From the NCBI GenBank assembly GCA_963920525.1, contig OY986435.1:96828727-96892726 (forward strand): a stretch of DNA of 64,000 bases. Reading direction: 5' to 3'. Made by a program: the position numbers and the translations under genes. The notes under the pieces were generated by a model. It did no database searches and was not told where the DNA came from. It saw only the letters and a program-made list of their open reading frames with translations. Positions 23,930 to 34,930 of this stretch are shown in pieces; the stretch's first letter is position 1; the number at the start of each line of letters is the position of its first letter. This stretch comes from Dichetophora obliterata (Eukaryota > Arthropoda > Insecta > Diptera > Sciomyzidae).

Positions 23930-24490
23930 TAGGGGATGCCCCCTATAACTGCGTAAGCATTGTGTTGATTCGGAAGATGGGTGATAGTTAGTTGGAGGGC
24001 GGATAGATGGAGTAGTGTCGGTGAAGATTTGTTTTGAATTTGCACAGCTCAAAACTGCCGGGAAACACGCTCGCAGGGAGACTATTCCACAACTTAACCG
24101 CGCGACTAAAAAACGACTTATCGCGGTAATGATAGGTTCTATTAGGCATCGATGCAATGGTAAAGGGGTGGGCTTGGACAGCTGCCCGAGTGGACCTGGG
24201 AAACACACGAGCTGGTGGCGTCAGGCCATGTATCTCCCTTGAACACTTCCCATGGTAATACCTATACAGAAGGCTTAGGCAACCTACATTACGTCGATGT
24301 TCAAGAGAGTTGAGAGAGGATGAAATACTTTCATCTCCTATCAAATATATCTCACGACGTTGAATTCGGTCCAGAAGCTCCAAATAAGATCTTGAAGACC
24401 CTGCCCAAATGTGCGAATTGAAACACACTATAGAATACTTAAGTACTCTGTATATATGTCTAACATAAAAAAAGTATTTTTTTTCCACAC
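23930..24490 (-). pseudogene. LINE reverse transcriptase C-terminal fragment
   Basis: A 166-codon open frame contains FNSHIWAGSSRSYLELLDRI, then REIHGLTPP, then KSFFSRAVKLWNSLP and a C-terminal FKTNLHRHY block. This order (hydrophobic SH(I/L)W motif, FFSRA-KLWN-LP, FK-NL-R) is the C-terminal region of jockey/CR1-type LINE reverse transcriptases. It ends with a normal stop and a short 3' tail to about 23930, so this is a 5'-truncated but otherwise open copy. The catalytic domain is absent. It lies inside the hAT element at 23012. Confidence 0.75.
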
Positions 24491-24806
24491 AAAATTTTCC
24501 ACTTCACGTGTTTTTCCCAATTCCAACTTCAATGAAGCGCAGCATCTTAACTATTTAAATTAGTGGTTTATAGTATTCAAAGATATTATTTGTTTGCTTT
24601 TTATAAAAACAAAAAAAAAATCATCAAAAAAAAGCTTATCGTTTCGTTTTTATTCCAAAAAAAAAGGAGTGAACCTCATGCGTTTTGCCACAAATTGGCG
24701 CTGGTTGTAAATATGATACTATCAAGAGTTGAAAAAAAATTGCATCCTTTTTGGCATTGTGATAAAGTGAGCACAGGTCGTGTAGCATAAAAACATGGCT
24801 TGCATA

Positions 24807-25162
24807 CACGGAGGAAACTGTTTGCTTAATTAGTATTGTGGTTAAGCAAAACTTGCGCTTGATTCTCAGCCACTTCAAAATTATGCTAAATTTCAGCAAA
24901 AACTAATCAAAATCAGCTATTCCAATTTATAATAATTAAGCAAATATTTGCTTGAATTAAGAAAAAATTTGCTTTTCAGTTTATAATAACTTAGCAAAAT
25001 TTTGCTTGAAGTTAATCAAAGTTTTGCTTTTTTCTAAATACACGTGGAATGATTGCAATTTAGCAATCTTTTTCTTAAATAACATTGTGATTGAGCAAAG
25101 TTTTGCTGATTTCCTTTTAAGAAAAACATTTGCTTGATTCAAGCATATTTATTTTCTCCGTG
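24807..25162. mobile_element. TA-flanked MITE, CACGGAG ends
   Basis: TA-CACGGAGGAAACTGTTTGC at the left is matched by the inverse of the right end (CTCCGTG-TA with TTTTC inside). The interior has repeated (T)TTTGCTT/AAGCAAA motifs in both directions. It is 356 bp and non-coding. Confidence 0.75.
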
Positions 25163-25164
25163 TA

Positions 25165-26262
25165 CGTATTCTAATTCTGTTGCTTAGAATCAAAGAATAT
25201 ATATTTCACTTTCAGATAATTGAAGATGTTTGAAGAACATTTCTTGACAAGGAAATTCGAAGATTTAAATAGTTTTGAAAGCATTTTATTGCGAAATTCA
25301 TAAAAATGTTTAATAGTAAGCTATAAGATAATGTGAATTAATTTAACTTTATACATATGACATTACTGTTTTACTAATTTAATTTAATTGTAATTATGTA
25401 AAAAATATGTACTATATATTAACATAGCAAACGAATAGACTGAGAAACACACTATAGAATACTTAAGTACTCTGTAAATATATTCTAGCATTGCAAAAGA
25501 AGAATTATAACATTTTAAACCAGTTATCGTATTTAGCAAGTAAATGCTTTCACTATTTACATTAAAAATGTAACGATTTTAAATAAAAAAATATGCCTAT
25601 ATATTAATATGCCGCACTTTCGTGAGAAGTTATTTTTTAATAAAGAAATGCCTAACAGCATACGAAGGAAAATGACTAGTTATAAACCTTGAGACTAAAC
25701 AAATCTATATTTTCCTCGAAACGCATATAGTTTTTACCAAATGATGTTCAAGGACGCAAAAAATTCTGTCAGTTTTTTTATAATCACTCCAAGTACAATT
25801 TATTTATTTATTTAAAATATCGTCGACACCCGAAGATCATTATGTTTTATTCTGCTAAAAATAAATTTACGGTTTTTTTGTCATATCAACTTTGCATAAG
25901 AAATTTATTGCAAAATTAAAAAAAAATTTTGAAGTATGCAAAACTTTTTCAATAATGCTTCTTGTACTTAAAAAAAAACCAGAGTGCAATACATTTTTTC
26001 AATTGTCTGTAATAGCTCTTGAAAAATATCAATATTTTTCGAAATTTTTCAACATTTTTACAACAATGGTATTTTAAGAGGTCTACACAGAAAACTTTTA
26101 TGTATTTCTGATAAATATTTTGGAATCATGCTAGTTAGAATATTCCTAAACAACGCAAAGAAAAAAATTCACATAAATAGGTTATCAGTTTTGGTATTTA
26201 TTTCCAACTTTCAACCACTGTGCGCCGGCCTTTTGACTTTGTGTTATTTCTGTTTATGTCTA
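25165..26262. other. gene-free AT-rich sequence inside the hAT element
   Basis: No gene seen. A 33-bp exact copy of LINE sequence from 24420-24452 recurs at 25444-25476. Confidence 0.5.
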
Positions 26263-26263
26263 A

Positions 26264-26666
26264 CACGGGGGTTACACGAGACAGTACTGTTAAGACAGTG
26301 AAAAATACGTAAAAGTTGTCAAACTTTGTGTGTGTGAATAAGAGTCCAGACAGTTGGTAAAACAGTTTGCAAGACAGTAGACAAAAGTAAAAAATTTATA
26401 TTTTATGATGAAATTTTTGTTAAAACTACGAGCACGACAAAGTATTTTAAATTTCCAATTAATTCTATTAAATTTTATCATCTTCTGTCATTTAATATTC
26501 TAAATATCATTCTACTGTCCTAGATACTGTCCCGCCAACTGTCTACAAAAAAGTTAAGACATTAGAGCAGACAGTAGCAGCCAGCTGCAAAAGTGAGTGT
26601 GTGTGGGTAAAAATTTGTGAATGTGTTGCGACTATCTTAACAGTACTGTCTCGTGTAACCCCCGTG
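26264..26666. mobile_element. MITE with long CACGGGGGTTACACGAGACA ends
   Basis: The two ends are inverted copies over about 35 bp, starting CACGGGGGTTACACGAGACA and continuing through GTACTGTTAAGA. Short GACAGT/ACTGTC motifs repeat inside. It is 403 bp, non-coding, with a TA at the right flank. Confidence 0.85.
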
Positions 26667-26984
26667 TAACAAACCAAAATCACAAGCGTTGTTGTTGTTT
26701 TCTTCTTCATAGAGTGCAACAATAAAATACCAAGAACGATTTTTCGAGAAAAACAAACAAAAAATGAGAGCTCACATGGCCTGCAGAAACGTACTTACGA
26801 AAAGTGCATACGCAAAAAAAAACTGATTAATGCTAAGAGACGTTGGCAGAGAAGGAGCAGTACTCAAAGTACACTCAAAACACATTTGGATCGAGCGCCT
26901 TGTAATAAACTTACTCAACGCACTCATTGAAAACGGCCCGAAGTGGTTCGGGTCACGCCGCTCTCGGATATGAGAATGTACTTA

Positions 26985-27206
26985 TGTGGAAATTATATAT
27001 TTCCACGAGAAATATAATAAAAATTTGTTCGTACGTTTGAATAATTTATTAGATCTGAAAAATTTTGAAATATTTTTATACATTTAAAATATGAAAATTT
27101 AATTCTAAAAAATACAAAAAAAACTTAAAAACTAAGTGGTTTTAAAACAAAGTGTTTTACATACAATTGAAACAATATTAAAATGTAATAATAAGATAAC
27201 ACTACA
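26985..27206 (-). repeat. 3' LTR of element A
   Basis: It starts TGT and ends ACA on both strands and matches 37183-37404. The outer end carries a palindrome TGTGGAAAT/ATTTCCAC. A purine-rich tract (minus strand TTTGGAGGGGGAATAA, 27207-27222) directly precedes it and overlaps the end of the integrase frame; this is the plus-strand primer site. Confidence 0.9.
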
Positions 27207-27972
27207 TTATTCCCCCTCCAAAGAATTCGGTATTAGTCTTACAGTGTTTGCTAATAAATTAAAATGAACTGTCTTAGCTGATTTATTTGCATTAAAAAGT
27301 GTTTTTGAAACATTAATGTTAACAAAAGCTGGCTTAATTCGATCAATATTAACCGTTATAATATTTTTGTTTTTAAGAATTTTAAAAAATTTTGGAGATT
27401 TTTCTAATACTTTGAATGGTCCGTCGTATGGCTCTTGAAGTGGTTTTTTAATAGTGTCATTGCGAACAAATACAAACTCACAAGTTTTGAGTGATTCTGG
27501 CACAAATTGTTTAAAATTCTGATTATGATGTGAAATATGTGCTTGATTATTAGCAACAATATCTTTAAGTTTGAACAAAGTTTCTGATGGACTGAATTTT
27601 TGCTCACTAGGAATGACTAACTGACTTGGCAATCTGAGTGTTTGACCATAAACCATTTCAGCAGGGGATGCTTTAACATCTTCTTTAAACGTGGATCTTA
27701 GCCCTAATAGAACTAGTGGTAATTCTGAGTACCAATTGTTTTGGTTATTGCTCGCTATAAGAGAAGCTTTGAGTTGACGATGGAAACGTTCTATCATCCC
27801 ATTAGCTTGTGGGTGATAAGCTGAAGTTTTGATGTGTTTGCAACCAAATTTGGTAATAAAATTTTTGAATGTAGTTGATGTAAACTGAGGTCCTCGATCA
27901 GAAGTAAATTCCAGAGGAACCCCAAAGCGTGATATAAACTCTCTTTGGAACGTGTCAACAATAATATTAGCC
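27207..27972 (-). pseudogene. integrase of element A, C-terminal part
   Basis: This is the portion of the pol frame downstream of the B insertion. It contains FTSDRGPQF with the second catalytic aspartate, and HPQANGMIERFHR with the catalytic glutamate, so two of the three DDE residues lie here. A C-terminal region with VYGQTLRLPSQL and a DGPFKVLEK motif follows, typical of gypsy integrase tails. The frame ends at 27207 inside the polypurine tract. The first aspartate lies across the insertion at about 32670, so the gene is split by 4.6 kb. Confidence 0.9.
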
Positions 27973-28195
27973 TGATGCATAGTTAACAACACTTAACGCA
28001 GCATAAACGTTGGCAACGCTGCACCAATGTCAAACTCTTGACATTCCGGGTTTTCTTTCAACATTAATTCAGCACCTCGTGTTTGCTACGCACGATATTA
28101 ATCATTTTAACTAGTAATTGAAGTTCTTTATTTTTGGTTTTGTAAACTTATACATTTTATTTGAATTAATAAATAGTTGTATACAAGATACAACA
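27973..28195 (+). repeat. 5' LTR of element B
   Basis: It is identical by eye to 32311-32533. An AATAAA polyadenylation signal lies at 28168-28173, near the 3' end. Confidence 0.93.
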
Positions 28196-28198
28196 TAT

Positions 28199-28208
28199 TG
28201 GCGACGAG
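28199..28208 (+). promoter_or_regulatory. primer-binding site of element B
   Basis: TGGCGACGAG begins three bases after the LTR. It matches the tRNA-Ser-type primer site known for Mag-like elements. Confidence 0.7.
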
Positions 28209-28230
28209 AAGAAAGTTTCACGCGTTACAA

Positions 28231-31200
28231 ATGGAGGAAACTCTCAAAGATTTGCTGAAACAGCAGCAAGCATTCCTAGTGGACGTACTGGGAACACAGC
28301 GGACGTGGATGCAGGATCAGCTGGAGCAGCAAAAGCATCAATTTCAGCAGTTGCAAGCAGCAGCTCAAGATTCAAAGCCACCGCAGGGTGTAACCTTTTC
28401 GAGCAGCCACATGCCGGTGCCAGCGTTTTCTTCGTTTGATTATGGAAAGCAGCATTGGGACTCGTATATCGCGCAGATCACTCAGCATTTTACAGCGTAC
28501 AATGTTTCCAACACGAATCAAAAAAAGGCATTTTTTCTGTCCTGGATAGGTGCGGAAACTTTTGAGCTTTTGGTCAAATTATGTGGGAGTGAAGACGTGC
28601 AGGGCAAGACATATGAGCAGTTAGTTGCTAAATTAACGGATCATTTCAAGGCAAATATACATGTGCTCGCTTCAAGGTATGAGTTATTTAAACTTAAAAT
28701 GAAAGCTAACCAAAAATATTCCGAGTGGATAGCCGAACTTCGTGGCGTGGCACGAAATTGCAAGTATGTATGCAGCAACAATTCGTGTCAACGAGAGTTT
28801 GTGGATGAGCTCATTCGAGACATCATTGTGCTGAACACACCTCACGATTCAGTGAGAACAGCGGCTCTACAGAAAGTAGATCCATCACTCGCAGATGTAA
28901 TATTAGTAGCCGAAGCTTTTGAGGCGACACAAACAATGAAGCAGCGAATGTCATCAGAAAAAGAGCAAAGCGAGGTGTTCCAAGTAAAAAGCTTTTCGGA
29001 GAAAAATAAGAACAATGAATTAGTTCCAAATTTAAGCAGCCGTTTTCAATCGTGTTCAGGATGTGGAGTGCAGCATCCACGTGGAAAATGCAAGTTTCGT
29101 AACGCTAAATGCAGAAAATGCAATCGTATTGGACACATAGCTCCGGTGTGCAGCAGTGGGAATAATTTTGTATCAGCAGGTGCGCGCAACAATAAGCAGC
29201 AATACAAGCATCAAAAGAAGCAGCCTAAAGGTAACGATAATAATGTTGCAATTTTATCTCTAAACGTCATCAATTCGCAAGCTAAGAATGCACCATTCAA
29301 GATTAATAAAAAATACATGGTTAATTTAATGGTCAATAACGTGCCCGTGCGGTTTCAAATTGATTCAGGCGCCACATGCTCGGTAATAGGGCGCAGTGCT
29401 TACAACAATATTGGTAGTCCAACATTAATTCCTTTTAATCAAGGTCAACTAGCGACATATGGTGGTGGCCAAATTGGCATAATAGGTGCCGTTAATGTTG
29501 AGGTTAAACTTAATAAAATTCGTAAGGAGTTTCAATTACTTGTAACTAACGTTGAGCAAGAAGGTGAGATCTTAGGAACAGATTTATTGGAAGAGCTTGC
29601 ACTGTGCACATGTCAAGCGCACGTGAATGCTATTTCTGCGCCAAATGCTAGCATGTTAGAAGATCTAGTGCAAAAGTTCACAGCCGTGTTTAGCAGCACG
29701 TTAGGACATTGTAAAGCAGTGAAGGTAGATTTAAATCTCAAGCAAAATGCGGTGCCCAAATATTTTAAAGCGCGTCCCTTACCGTTTGCCCAATTGGATG
29801 CTTTTAAAATAGAGGCACAACGCCTCGTAGATATAGGCATATGGAAACCACTTAATTTTAGCAACTGGGCAGCCCCCATTGTCGTTGTGCCAAAACAAGA
29901 TGGACGCATTAGAATCTGTGGTGATTTTAAAGCGGTCAATGCACAGCTTGACGTAGATAAGTATCCTATACCTCGAATTGAAGAACTTTTTCAACGCTTG
30001 CGCGGAAGTAAATTTTTTGCAAAGATTGATTTGTCTGATGCCTATCTCCAGTTGGAGCTTGAAGAAACTTCTAAAAGTATTATGGTCGTAAATACACCAG
30101 CAGGTCTTTTCCAATATCAGCGCCTACCTTTCGGTGTTGCTAGCGCGCCTGCAATTTTCCAACGGGTGCTTGAACAGGTGATTGCAGGAATTCCACTTTG
30201 TGTCAATTATTTGGACGACATAATAGTAGGAGGCACGTCAGCTAAAATGCTTATAGCAAATTTGGAGCAAGTTTTAAGCCGCTTGCTAGACAATGGTTTT
30301 ACATGTCGTAAGTCCAAATGCAGCTTTCTGCAGTCTGAGGTGGAATACCTTGGATTTATAATCAACGCTAATGGAATCAGTCCAACGCTCTCTAAAGTTG
30401 AAGCGATACGAAAACTGCCACGCCCAAATAATTTAAAAGATTTACAAGCATTTCTGGGTAAAATAAATTATTACAACAAATTTATCAGCAATTTCGCACA
30501 AGTAGCTGCACCGCTTAATACACTACGACGCGCGAGCGAGAAATTTAATTGGGGAAAGGAGCAGGAAAAGGCTTTTCTGAATTTAAAACATCAATTATCT
30601 AGCGCACCACTGCTCGCTCACTATGACGATAAATTGCCTATCGTACTTGCCACTGACGCTTCTTCACATGGAATCGGCGCCGTTATTTCCCACCGTTTTC
30701 CAGATGGCTCGGAGAAGCCAGTAGCGTTTGCATCCAAAACACTAGATGATCATCAAAAACGCTACAGCCAGATCGAGAAAGAAGCGCTATCGATTATCTT
30801 TGGTGTAAAGAAATTTCACCAATATCTTTATGGCCGCACTTTCACATTGCTAACGGATCACAAGCCTTTGGTGTCTATATTCAACCCTAACAAGCAGCTA
30901 CCAGTGTTAACAATGCAGCGGTTACAACGGTATGCACTTACTCTTATGGCTTATCGTTACCAGATTCAGTATAGGTCTACTGCAAATCATTGTAACGCCG
31001 ATGCGCTATCGCGCCTTCCAAAGGGGCCTGATGTCGATTTTGATAAAGCTTTTTGTTTTCAATTGGATGCTGAAGAGCAACTTGCCAATCTACCATTAAA
31101 TGCATCACGTTTGAAGAACATGACTCAGAATGATTCTGTTCTCAAAAGGGTCTGCAAAGTGATTCAACAAGGTTGGCCCGAAAAGCTTTCTAAGGAGAAC

Positions 31201-32298
31201 CAGGTTTTACAACCGTATTTTACACGCCGATTTGCGTTGAGTTTCGAGAGTGGAGTCGTGTTGCTTCAAACAGACTTCCTTCGAGTTGTCATTCCAAAGG
31301 AAGCACAAGCTCTGGTGCTTAATTTACTTCATGAAGGACATTGGGGTATGTCGCGCATGAAGCAAATGGCTCGCCGATATTGCTGGTGGCCAAGTATGGA
31401 CTCTAGCATTGAGCAGCGCGTATCCAACTGTAATCTTTGCCAACAGCAGAGCACTGCTTCACCAGCACGTGAGTTTTCAAACTGGCCGCAAGCAGATCGT
31501 CCTTGGCAGCGCATTCATTTGGACTTCGCTGGACCATTTCTGGATGCAATGTGGCTCATATGTATAGATGCTTATTCGAAGTACCCATATGTAACTAAAA
31601 TGAAAAGCACCACAGCAGGCCTCACTATTGAAGCTCTAAAAGTTATTTTTGCAACAGAGGGTTTTCCTGACACGATTGTTACCGATAATGGTCGTCAGTT
31701 CGTCGCATCTGAGTTCCAAGAATTCTGCACTTCACGTGGTATACAGCATCTTACTACCGCTCCTTTTCATCCCTCTTCTAATGGCGAAGCCGAGCGCCAC
31801 GTTCGTACATTTAAGCAATCATTGAAGAAAGCCGTTGCAGATGGAATTAGTAAGACTGAAGCTCTCCTAACCTTTTTAAGTACTTTCAGGTCTTCGCCAA
31901 ATCCAGTTACTGGAAAATCTCCTGCAGAATTGTTACATGGACGCCAGCCCAAGATTCCAATGGCACTACTAATGCCCCCTTTTATAACCAGCCCTAACGT
32001 AAGAGAAGGTTCCAGATCATTTGGCATAAGAAGTGCTGTTTTCGTGAAGAACTTTGCCAGAGGTCCACCCTGGATCCCTGGTTCCATCATAAGCAAATCT
32101 GGACAAGTCATGTACAAGGTGAAAACTAACCAAGGAATACTCAGGCGACATCAAAATCAAATGAAGACCCGTGTCCCAGAAGCAGCTGGAATAAACCCAA
32201 CCCCAAGCCAGCCGGTAGGAGTACCTCAAAGTTTTAAGTCACCACGACGATCCAACCGCATCAGGAAACGTTTAAATGCACCAGGGTATCAAGATTAG
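28231..32298 (+). CDS. Gag-Pol polyprotein of Mag-like retrotransposon B
   Basis: A single open frame of 1355 residues. I chose the ATG at 28231 (MEETLKDLLKQQQ) because the frame upstream lies in LTR and primer-site sequence without an ATG. Domains in order: Gag about 1-270; two zinc knuckles about 274-310 (CSGCGVQHPRGKC and CRKCNRIGHIAPVC); aspartic protease with DSGATCSVIG about 375; reverse transcriptase with LPFGVASAPAIFQ about 631 and YLDD about 659; RNase H with TDASSHGIGAV about 806 and TDHKPL; integrase zinc finger about 1033 and DD35E core (LDFAGPF about 1096, TDNGRQF about 1150, NGEAERH about 1184). All catalytic residues I can check are present and no stop or shift interrupts it. 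It would replicate by reverse transcription in cytoplasmic particles and integrate in the nucleus. Confidence 0.95.
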   Translation: MEETLKDLLKQQQAFLVDVLGTQRTWMQDQLEQQKHQFQQLQAAAQDSKPPQGVTFSSSHMPVPAFSSFDYGKQHWDSYIAQITQHFTAYNVSNTNQKKAFFLSWIGAETFELLVKLCGSEDVQGKTYEQLVAKLTDHFKANIHVLASRYELFKLKMKANQKYSEWIAELRGVARNCKYVCSNNSCQREFVDELIRDIIVLNTPHDSVRTAALQKVDPSLADVILVAEAFEATQTMKQRMSSEKEQSEVFQVKSFSEKNKNNELVPNLSSRFQSCSGCGVQHPRGKCKFRNAKCRKCNRIGHIAPVCSSGNNFVSAGARNNKQQYKHQKKQPKGNDNNVAILSLNVINSQAKNAPFKINKKYMVNLMVNNVPVRFQIDSGATCSVIGRSAYNNIGSPTLIPFNQGQLATYGGGQIGIIGAVNVEVKLNKIRKEFQLLVTNVEQEGEILGTDLLEELALCTCQAHVNAISAPNASMLEDLVQKFTAVFSSTLGHCKAVKVDLNLKQNAVPKYFKARPLPFAQLDAFKIEAQRLVDIGIWKPLNFSNWAAPIVVVPKQDGRIRICGDFKAVNAQLDVDKYPIPRIEELFQRLRGSKFFAKIDLSDAYLQLELEETSKSIMVVNTPAGLFQYQRLPFGVASAPAIFQRVLEQVIAGIPLCVNYLDDIIVGGTSAKMLIANLEQVLSRLLDNGFTCRKSKCSFLQSEVEYLGFIINANGISPTLSKVEAIRKLPRPNNLKDLQAFLGKINYYNKFISNFAQVAAPLNTLRRASEKFNWGKEQEKAFLNLKHQLSSAPLLAHYDDKLPIVLATDASSHGIGAVISHRFPDGSEKPVAFASKTLDDHQKRYSQIEKEALSIIFGVKKFHQYLYGRTFTLLTDHKPLVSIFNPNKQLPVLTMQRLQRYALTLMAYRYQIQYRSTANHCNADALSRLPKGPDVDFDKAFCFQLDAEEQLANLPLNASRLKNMTQNDSVLKRVCKVIQQGWPEKLSKENQVLQPYFTRRFALSFESGVVLLQTDFLRVVIPKEAQALVLNLLHEGHWGMSRMKQMARRYCWWPSMDSSIEQRVSNCNLCQQQSTASPAREFSNWPQADRPWQRIHLDFAGPFLDAMWLICIDAYSKYPYVTKMKSTTAGLTIEALKVIFATEGFPDTIVTDNGRQFVASEFQEFCTSRGIQHLTTAPFHPSSNGEAERHVRTFKQSLKKAVADGISKTEALLTFLSTFRSSPNPVTGKSPAELLHGRQPKIPMALLMPPFITSPNVREGSRSFGIRSAVFVKNFARGPPWIPGSIISKSGQVMYKVKTNQGILRRHQNQMKTRVPEAAGINPTPSQPVGVPQSFKSPRRSNRIRKRLNAPGYQD

Positions 32299-32310
32299 GT
32301 GTGGAGGAAG

Positions 32311-32533
32311 TGATGCATAGTTAACAACACTTAACGCAGCATAAACGTTGGCAACGCTGCACCAATGTCAAACTCTTGACATTCCGGGTTTTCTTTCAAC
32401 ATTAATTCAGCACCTCGTGTTTGCTACGCACGATATTAATCATTTTAACTAGTAATTGAAGTTCTTTATTTTTGGTTTTGTAAACTTATACATTTTATTT
32501 GAATTAATAAATAGTTGTATACAAGATACAACA
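32311..32533 (+). repeat. 3' LTR of element B
   Basis: Identical to the 5' LTR; polyadenylation signal AATAAA at 32506-32511. It is preceded directly by the polypurine tract. Confidence 0.93.
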
Positions 32534-32850
32534 TAGCCCTTGTATCTTTAAGAGGATAAACCTCAGGCCAACGTGTGTTCCTGTCAATTATGGTAAACAA
32601 ATATCGGTAACCATTTGAAATCGGTAATGGGCCAACCAAGTCAATATGAATATGTTCAAAACGACCGCTCGGAATGTTTATCTTGTGAGGTAGTGTTTTA
32701 GTGTGTCTATGTACCTTAGATTTTTGACATCTAATACATTCTTGAGTCCATTTGTTTATTTGTGTGTTCATGTTAGGCCAAAAATATCGTTGTGTGATTA
32801 GTCGTCTAGTACCTCTAGTTCCTGGATGTGAAATGTTATGTACAATATTT
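32534..32850 (-). pseudogene. integrase of element A, N-terminal part
   Basis: After a frameshift near 32850 the frame reads into the integrase zinc-binding region (ECIRCQKSKVHRH) and the start of the catalytic core, HIHIDLVGPLPI, which holds the first catalytic aspartate. It is cut at 32534 by element B. The matching C-terminal half lies at 27207-27972. Upstream, the frame that encodes reverse transcriptase stops at 32798 in the other phase, showing a small indel independent of the B insertion. Confidence 0.88.
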
Positions 32851-34930
32851 GATCAAAAACTCTTTTCCGTAGTGTTTGGGGAATGTATGGTCTTGTATTA
32901 TTTGTAGAATTTTCACACCAAATTTTTATGTTTAAAAACGGAATATCAACTTGTTCAAACTTGTAAGTTGTTTTGTCTGTTATGCTCTTGAGTTCTGTGT
33001 CAATGATTTGTTCCTGATGTAATTGTTTGAGATCAAGGTCGGGTGTTCTAACTTCTGTTACCTCGCATCTTGAAAGTGCATCTGCTACTGAGTTGTCTGT
33101 ACCCTTAATGTGTAATATTGTGTTAGTGAATTGTGCTATGTATTCAAGGTGTCGTGTTTGTCTAGGACTACGTTCGGTTTTAGAAGATAATGCATTAACT
33201 AAAGGTTTGTGATCTGTGAAAACTGTAAAAATGTTACCTTCCAGGAAGTGTCGAAAATGTTTAATAGTTAAGTAAATCGCAAGTAATTCTCTGTCAAATG
33301 TACTATATTTCGTTTCAGCAGGTGAAAGTTTCTTAGAGAAGAAAGCTATAGGCTCAAGTTTATTGTTATGTTCTTGTTGTAAAACGCCACCTATTGCGGT
33401 AATGGATGCATCTACAGCAATCGACAGTTGTGCCTTACTATTAACATGGTTAATAAGTGTTTGCGTGGCAAAACTGTCTTTGATTGTTATAAATGCATGT
33501 AAAGTAGTGTCTGTCCACTGTAAATGTTTGCTTTTAGTTTTCGAAGCTGTTGTTACCATGTCATAAATGGATTCAAGCATGTGTGCGAGTTTAGGAATGC
33601 ACCTGTGGTAGTAATTTGTCATACCTATAAATTTTTGCATGTGTTTGACTGTTACCGGTTGTGGATAATCTTGAATGCATTTAACACGTTCTTGTGACGG
33701 ACGTATTCCGTGTTTAGATATGTTGTAGCTAAGAAAGTCAATGTTATCAACTCCGAATACACATTTGTTAGGTTTTATGTTTAAACCGTAATCATTGAGT
33801 CTTCTAAAAACTTGCGTTAAATGTTCGAAATGTTGTGTTTCTGTCTCACTAGCAATCAAGATGTCATCTAAGTATACGAAAATAAAATCTAGTCCATGTA
33901 GCACTTCATTAATGAACCTCTGGAATGTCTGGGCTGAGTTCCTCAAGCCAAATGGCATACGGAGGAACTCGAACATCCCAAAAGGTGTAGTGATTGCTGT
34001 CTTGTGTATGTCGTTAGGTGCCATTGGTATTTGATGATATGCTCTGACTAAATCGAGTTTTGAGTAAATGCATGTATTGTGTAAATTTAAAGAAAAATCA
34101 TGTATGTGTGGTAATGGATATCGGTCAGGTACTGTAATTGTGTTAAGTCTTCTGTAGTCGCCACATGGTCTCCAATCATTGGGCTCGCGTTTAGGTACTA
34201 GGTGTAATGGAGAGGATGTTTGAGAATTTGACGGTCTACAAATACCAGAAGTAACTAAGAACTGAAATTCTTGTTTAGCTACTTTTAACTTTGGCAAGTC
34301 TAGACGTCGTGGTCTTGTGTAAGGTAATTGTCCTTCAGTGACAATGTGATGTACAGTGTGATGTTTAATTGGTGCTGTGTAATCGGGTTCTGTTATTAAA
34401 GAAGGAAATTTTTTGAGTAATTGTGTATACTTGTTATCTATAGTAAATAATTTAGGTAAAGATGTTTCAGAAAATGCTGAAATTGTATTGACAGATAAAT
34501 TAGTTAAAGGGTCAATGAGACGTTTGTGTTTAAGGTCAATAAGAAGGCCATATTTTGTCAAGAAATCTGCACCTATAATAGGTTTGGAGATGTCAGCTAT
34601 AATAAATGAAAATGGTAATTCACGTCGTAAATTTAAATTAAGTGTCAATAATTTTTTTCCAAATGTAGAGATTGCTGTGCCATTAGCAGCTTGTAATACC
34701 AAATCTGATTTTTTGTTTGAAATTTTGAATTTTGAGGAAGGTAGAACTGATACCTCTGCTCCACTGTCAATAAGAAAATTTAATTTACTAGAGGGGTCAA
34801 ATACAAAAAGACGACGTGTATGTATGACGGGTCTATTATCAGTCGTCGCGACAACAGAGTCTTTTAGTTTGTTGAATTGTGTTGTGTTATGTTGTGTGGT
34901 GAAAAGTTGTCGTTTTGAACAAATGCACAT
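32798..34930 (-). CDS. Pol of element A: protease, reverse transcriptase, RNase H
   Basis: An open frame of 710 codons. Protease [15 protein letters not shown] lies near residue 55. The reverse transcriptase has [33 protein letters not shown] and YLDDILIAS near 353. RNase H has [10 protein letters not shown] near 505, FTDHKPLV near 575 and VADALSR. The first ATG overlaps the end of gag by 67 bases in the -1 frame, so translation is probably by -1 frameshifting from gag rather than from this ATG. The C-terminus is abnormal because of an indel near 32850 that removes integrase from this frame. Confidence 0.92.
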   Translation of the reverse strand: MCICSKRQLFTTQHNTTQFNKLKDSVVATTDNRPVIHTRRLFVFDPSSKLNFLIDSGAEVSVLPSSKFKISNKKSDLVLQAANGTAISTFGKKLLTLNLNLRRELPFSFIIADISKPIIGADFLTKYGLLIDLKHKRLIDPLTNLSVNTISAFSETSLPKLFTIDNKYTQLLKKFPSLITEPDYTAPIKHHTVHHIVTEGQLPYTRPRRLDLPKLKVAKQEFQFLVTSGICRPSNSQTSSPLHLVPKREPNDWRPCGDYRRLNTITVPDRYPLPHIHDFSLNLHNTCIYSKLDLVRAYHQIPMAPNDIHKTAITTPFGMFEFLRMPFGLRNSAQTFQRFINEVLHGLDFIFVYLDDILIASETETQHFEHLTQVFRRLNDYGLNIKPNKCVFGVDNIDFLSYNISKHGIRPSQERVKCIQDYPQPVTVKHMQKFIGMTNYYHRCIPKLAHMLESIYDMVTTASKTKSKHLQWTDTTLHAFITIKDSFATQTLINHVNSKAQLSIAVDASITAIGGVLQQEHNNKLEPIAFFSKKLSPAETKYSTFDRELLAIYLTIKHFRHFLEGNIFTVFTDHKPLVNALSSKTERSPRQTRHLEYIAQFTNTILHIKGTDNSVADALSRCEVTEVRTPDLDLKQLHQEQIIDTELKSITDKTTYKFEQVDIPFLNIKIWCENSTNNTRPYIPQTLRKRVFDQILYITFHIQELEVLDD

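Larger units (their letters stand above)
27973..32533 (+). mobile_element. LTR retrotransposon B, Ty3/gypsy Mag-like, apparently intact
   Basis: Two 223-bp LTRs (27973-28195 and 32311-32533) look identical base for base. They start TGATGC and end ACAACA. The target duplication is TAGCC (27968-27972 and 32534-32538), within the integrase gene of element A. A primer-binding site, a single open Gag-Pol frame and a polypurine tract (GTGTGGAGGAAG, 32299-32310) are all present. The total of 4561 bp and single-ORF design fit Mag-clade elements. Nothing visible prevents activity. Confidence 0.95.

Noticed and set aside
28177..28230. Start of the element B polyprotein at 28177
   Set aside because: The codon there is TTG, inside the LTR; the first ATG after the primer site is at 28231.
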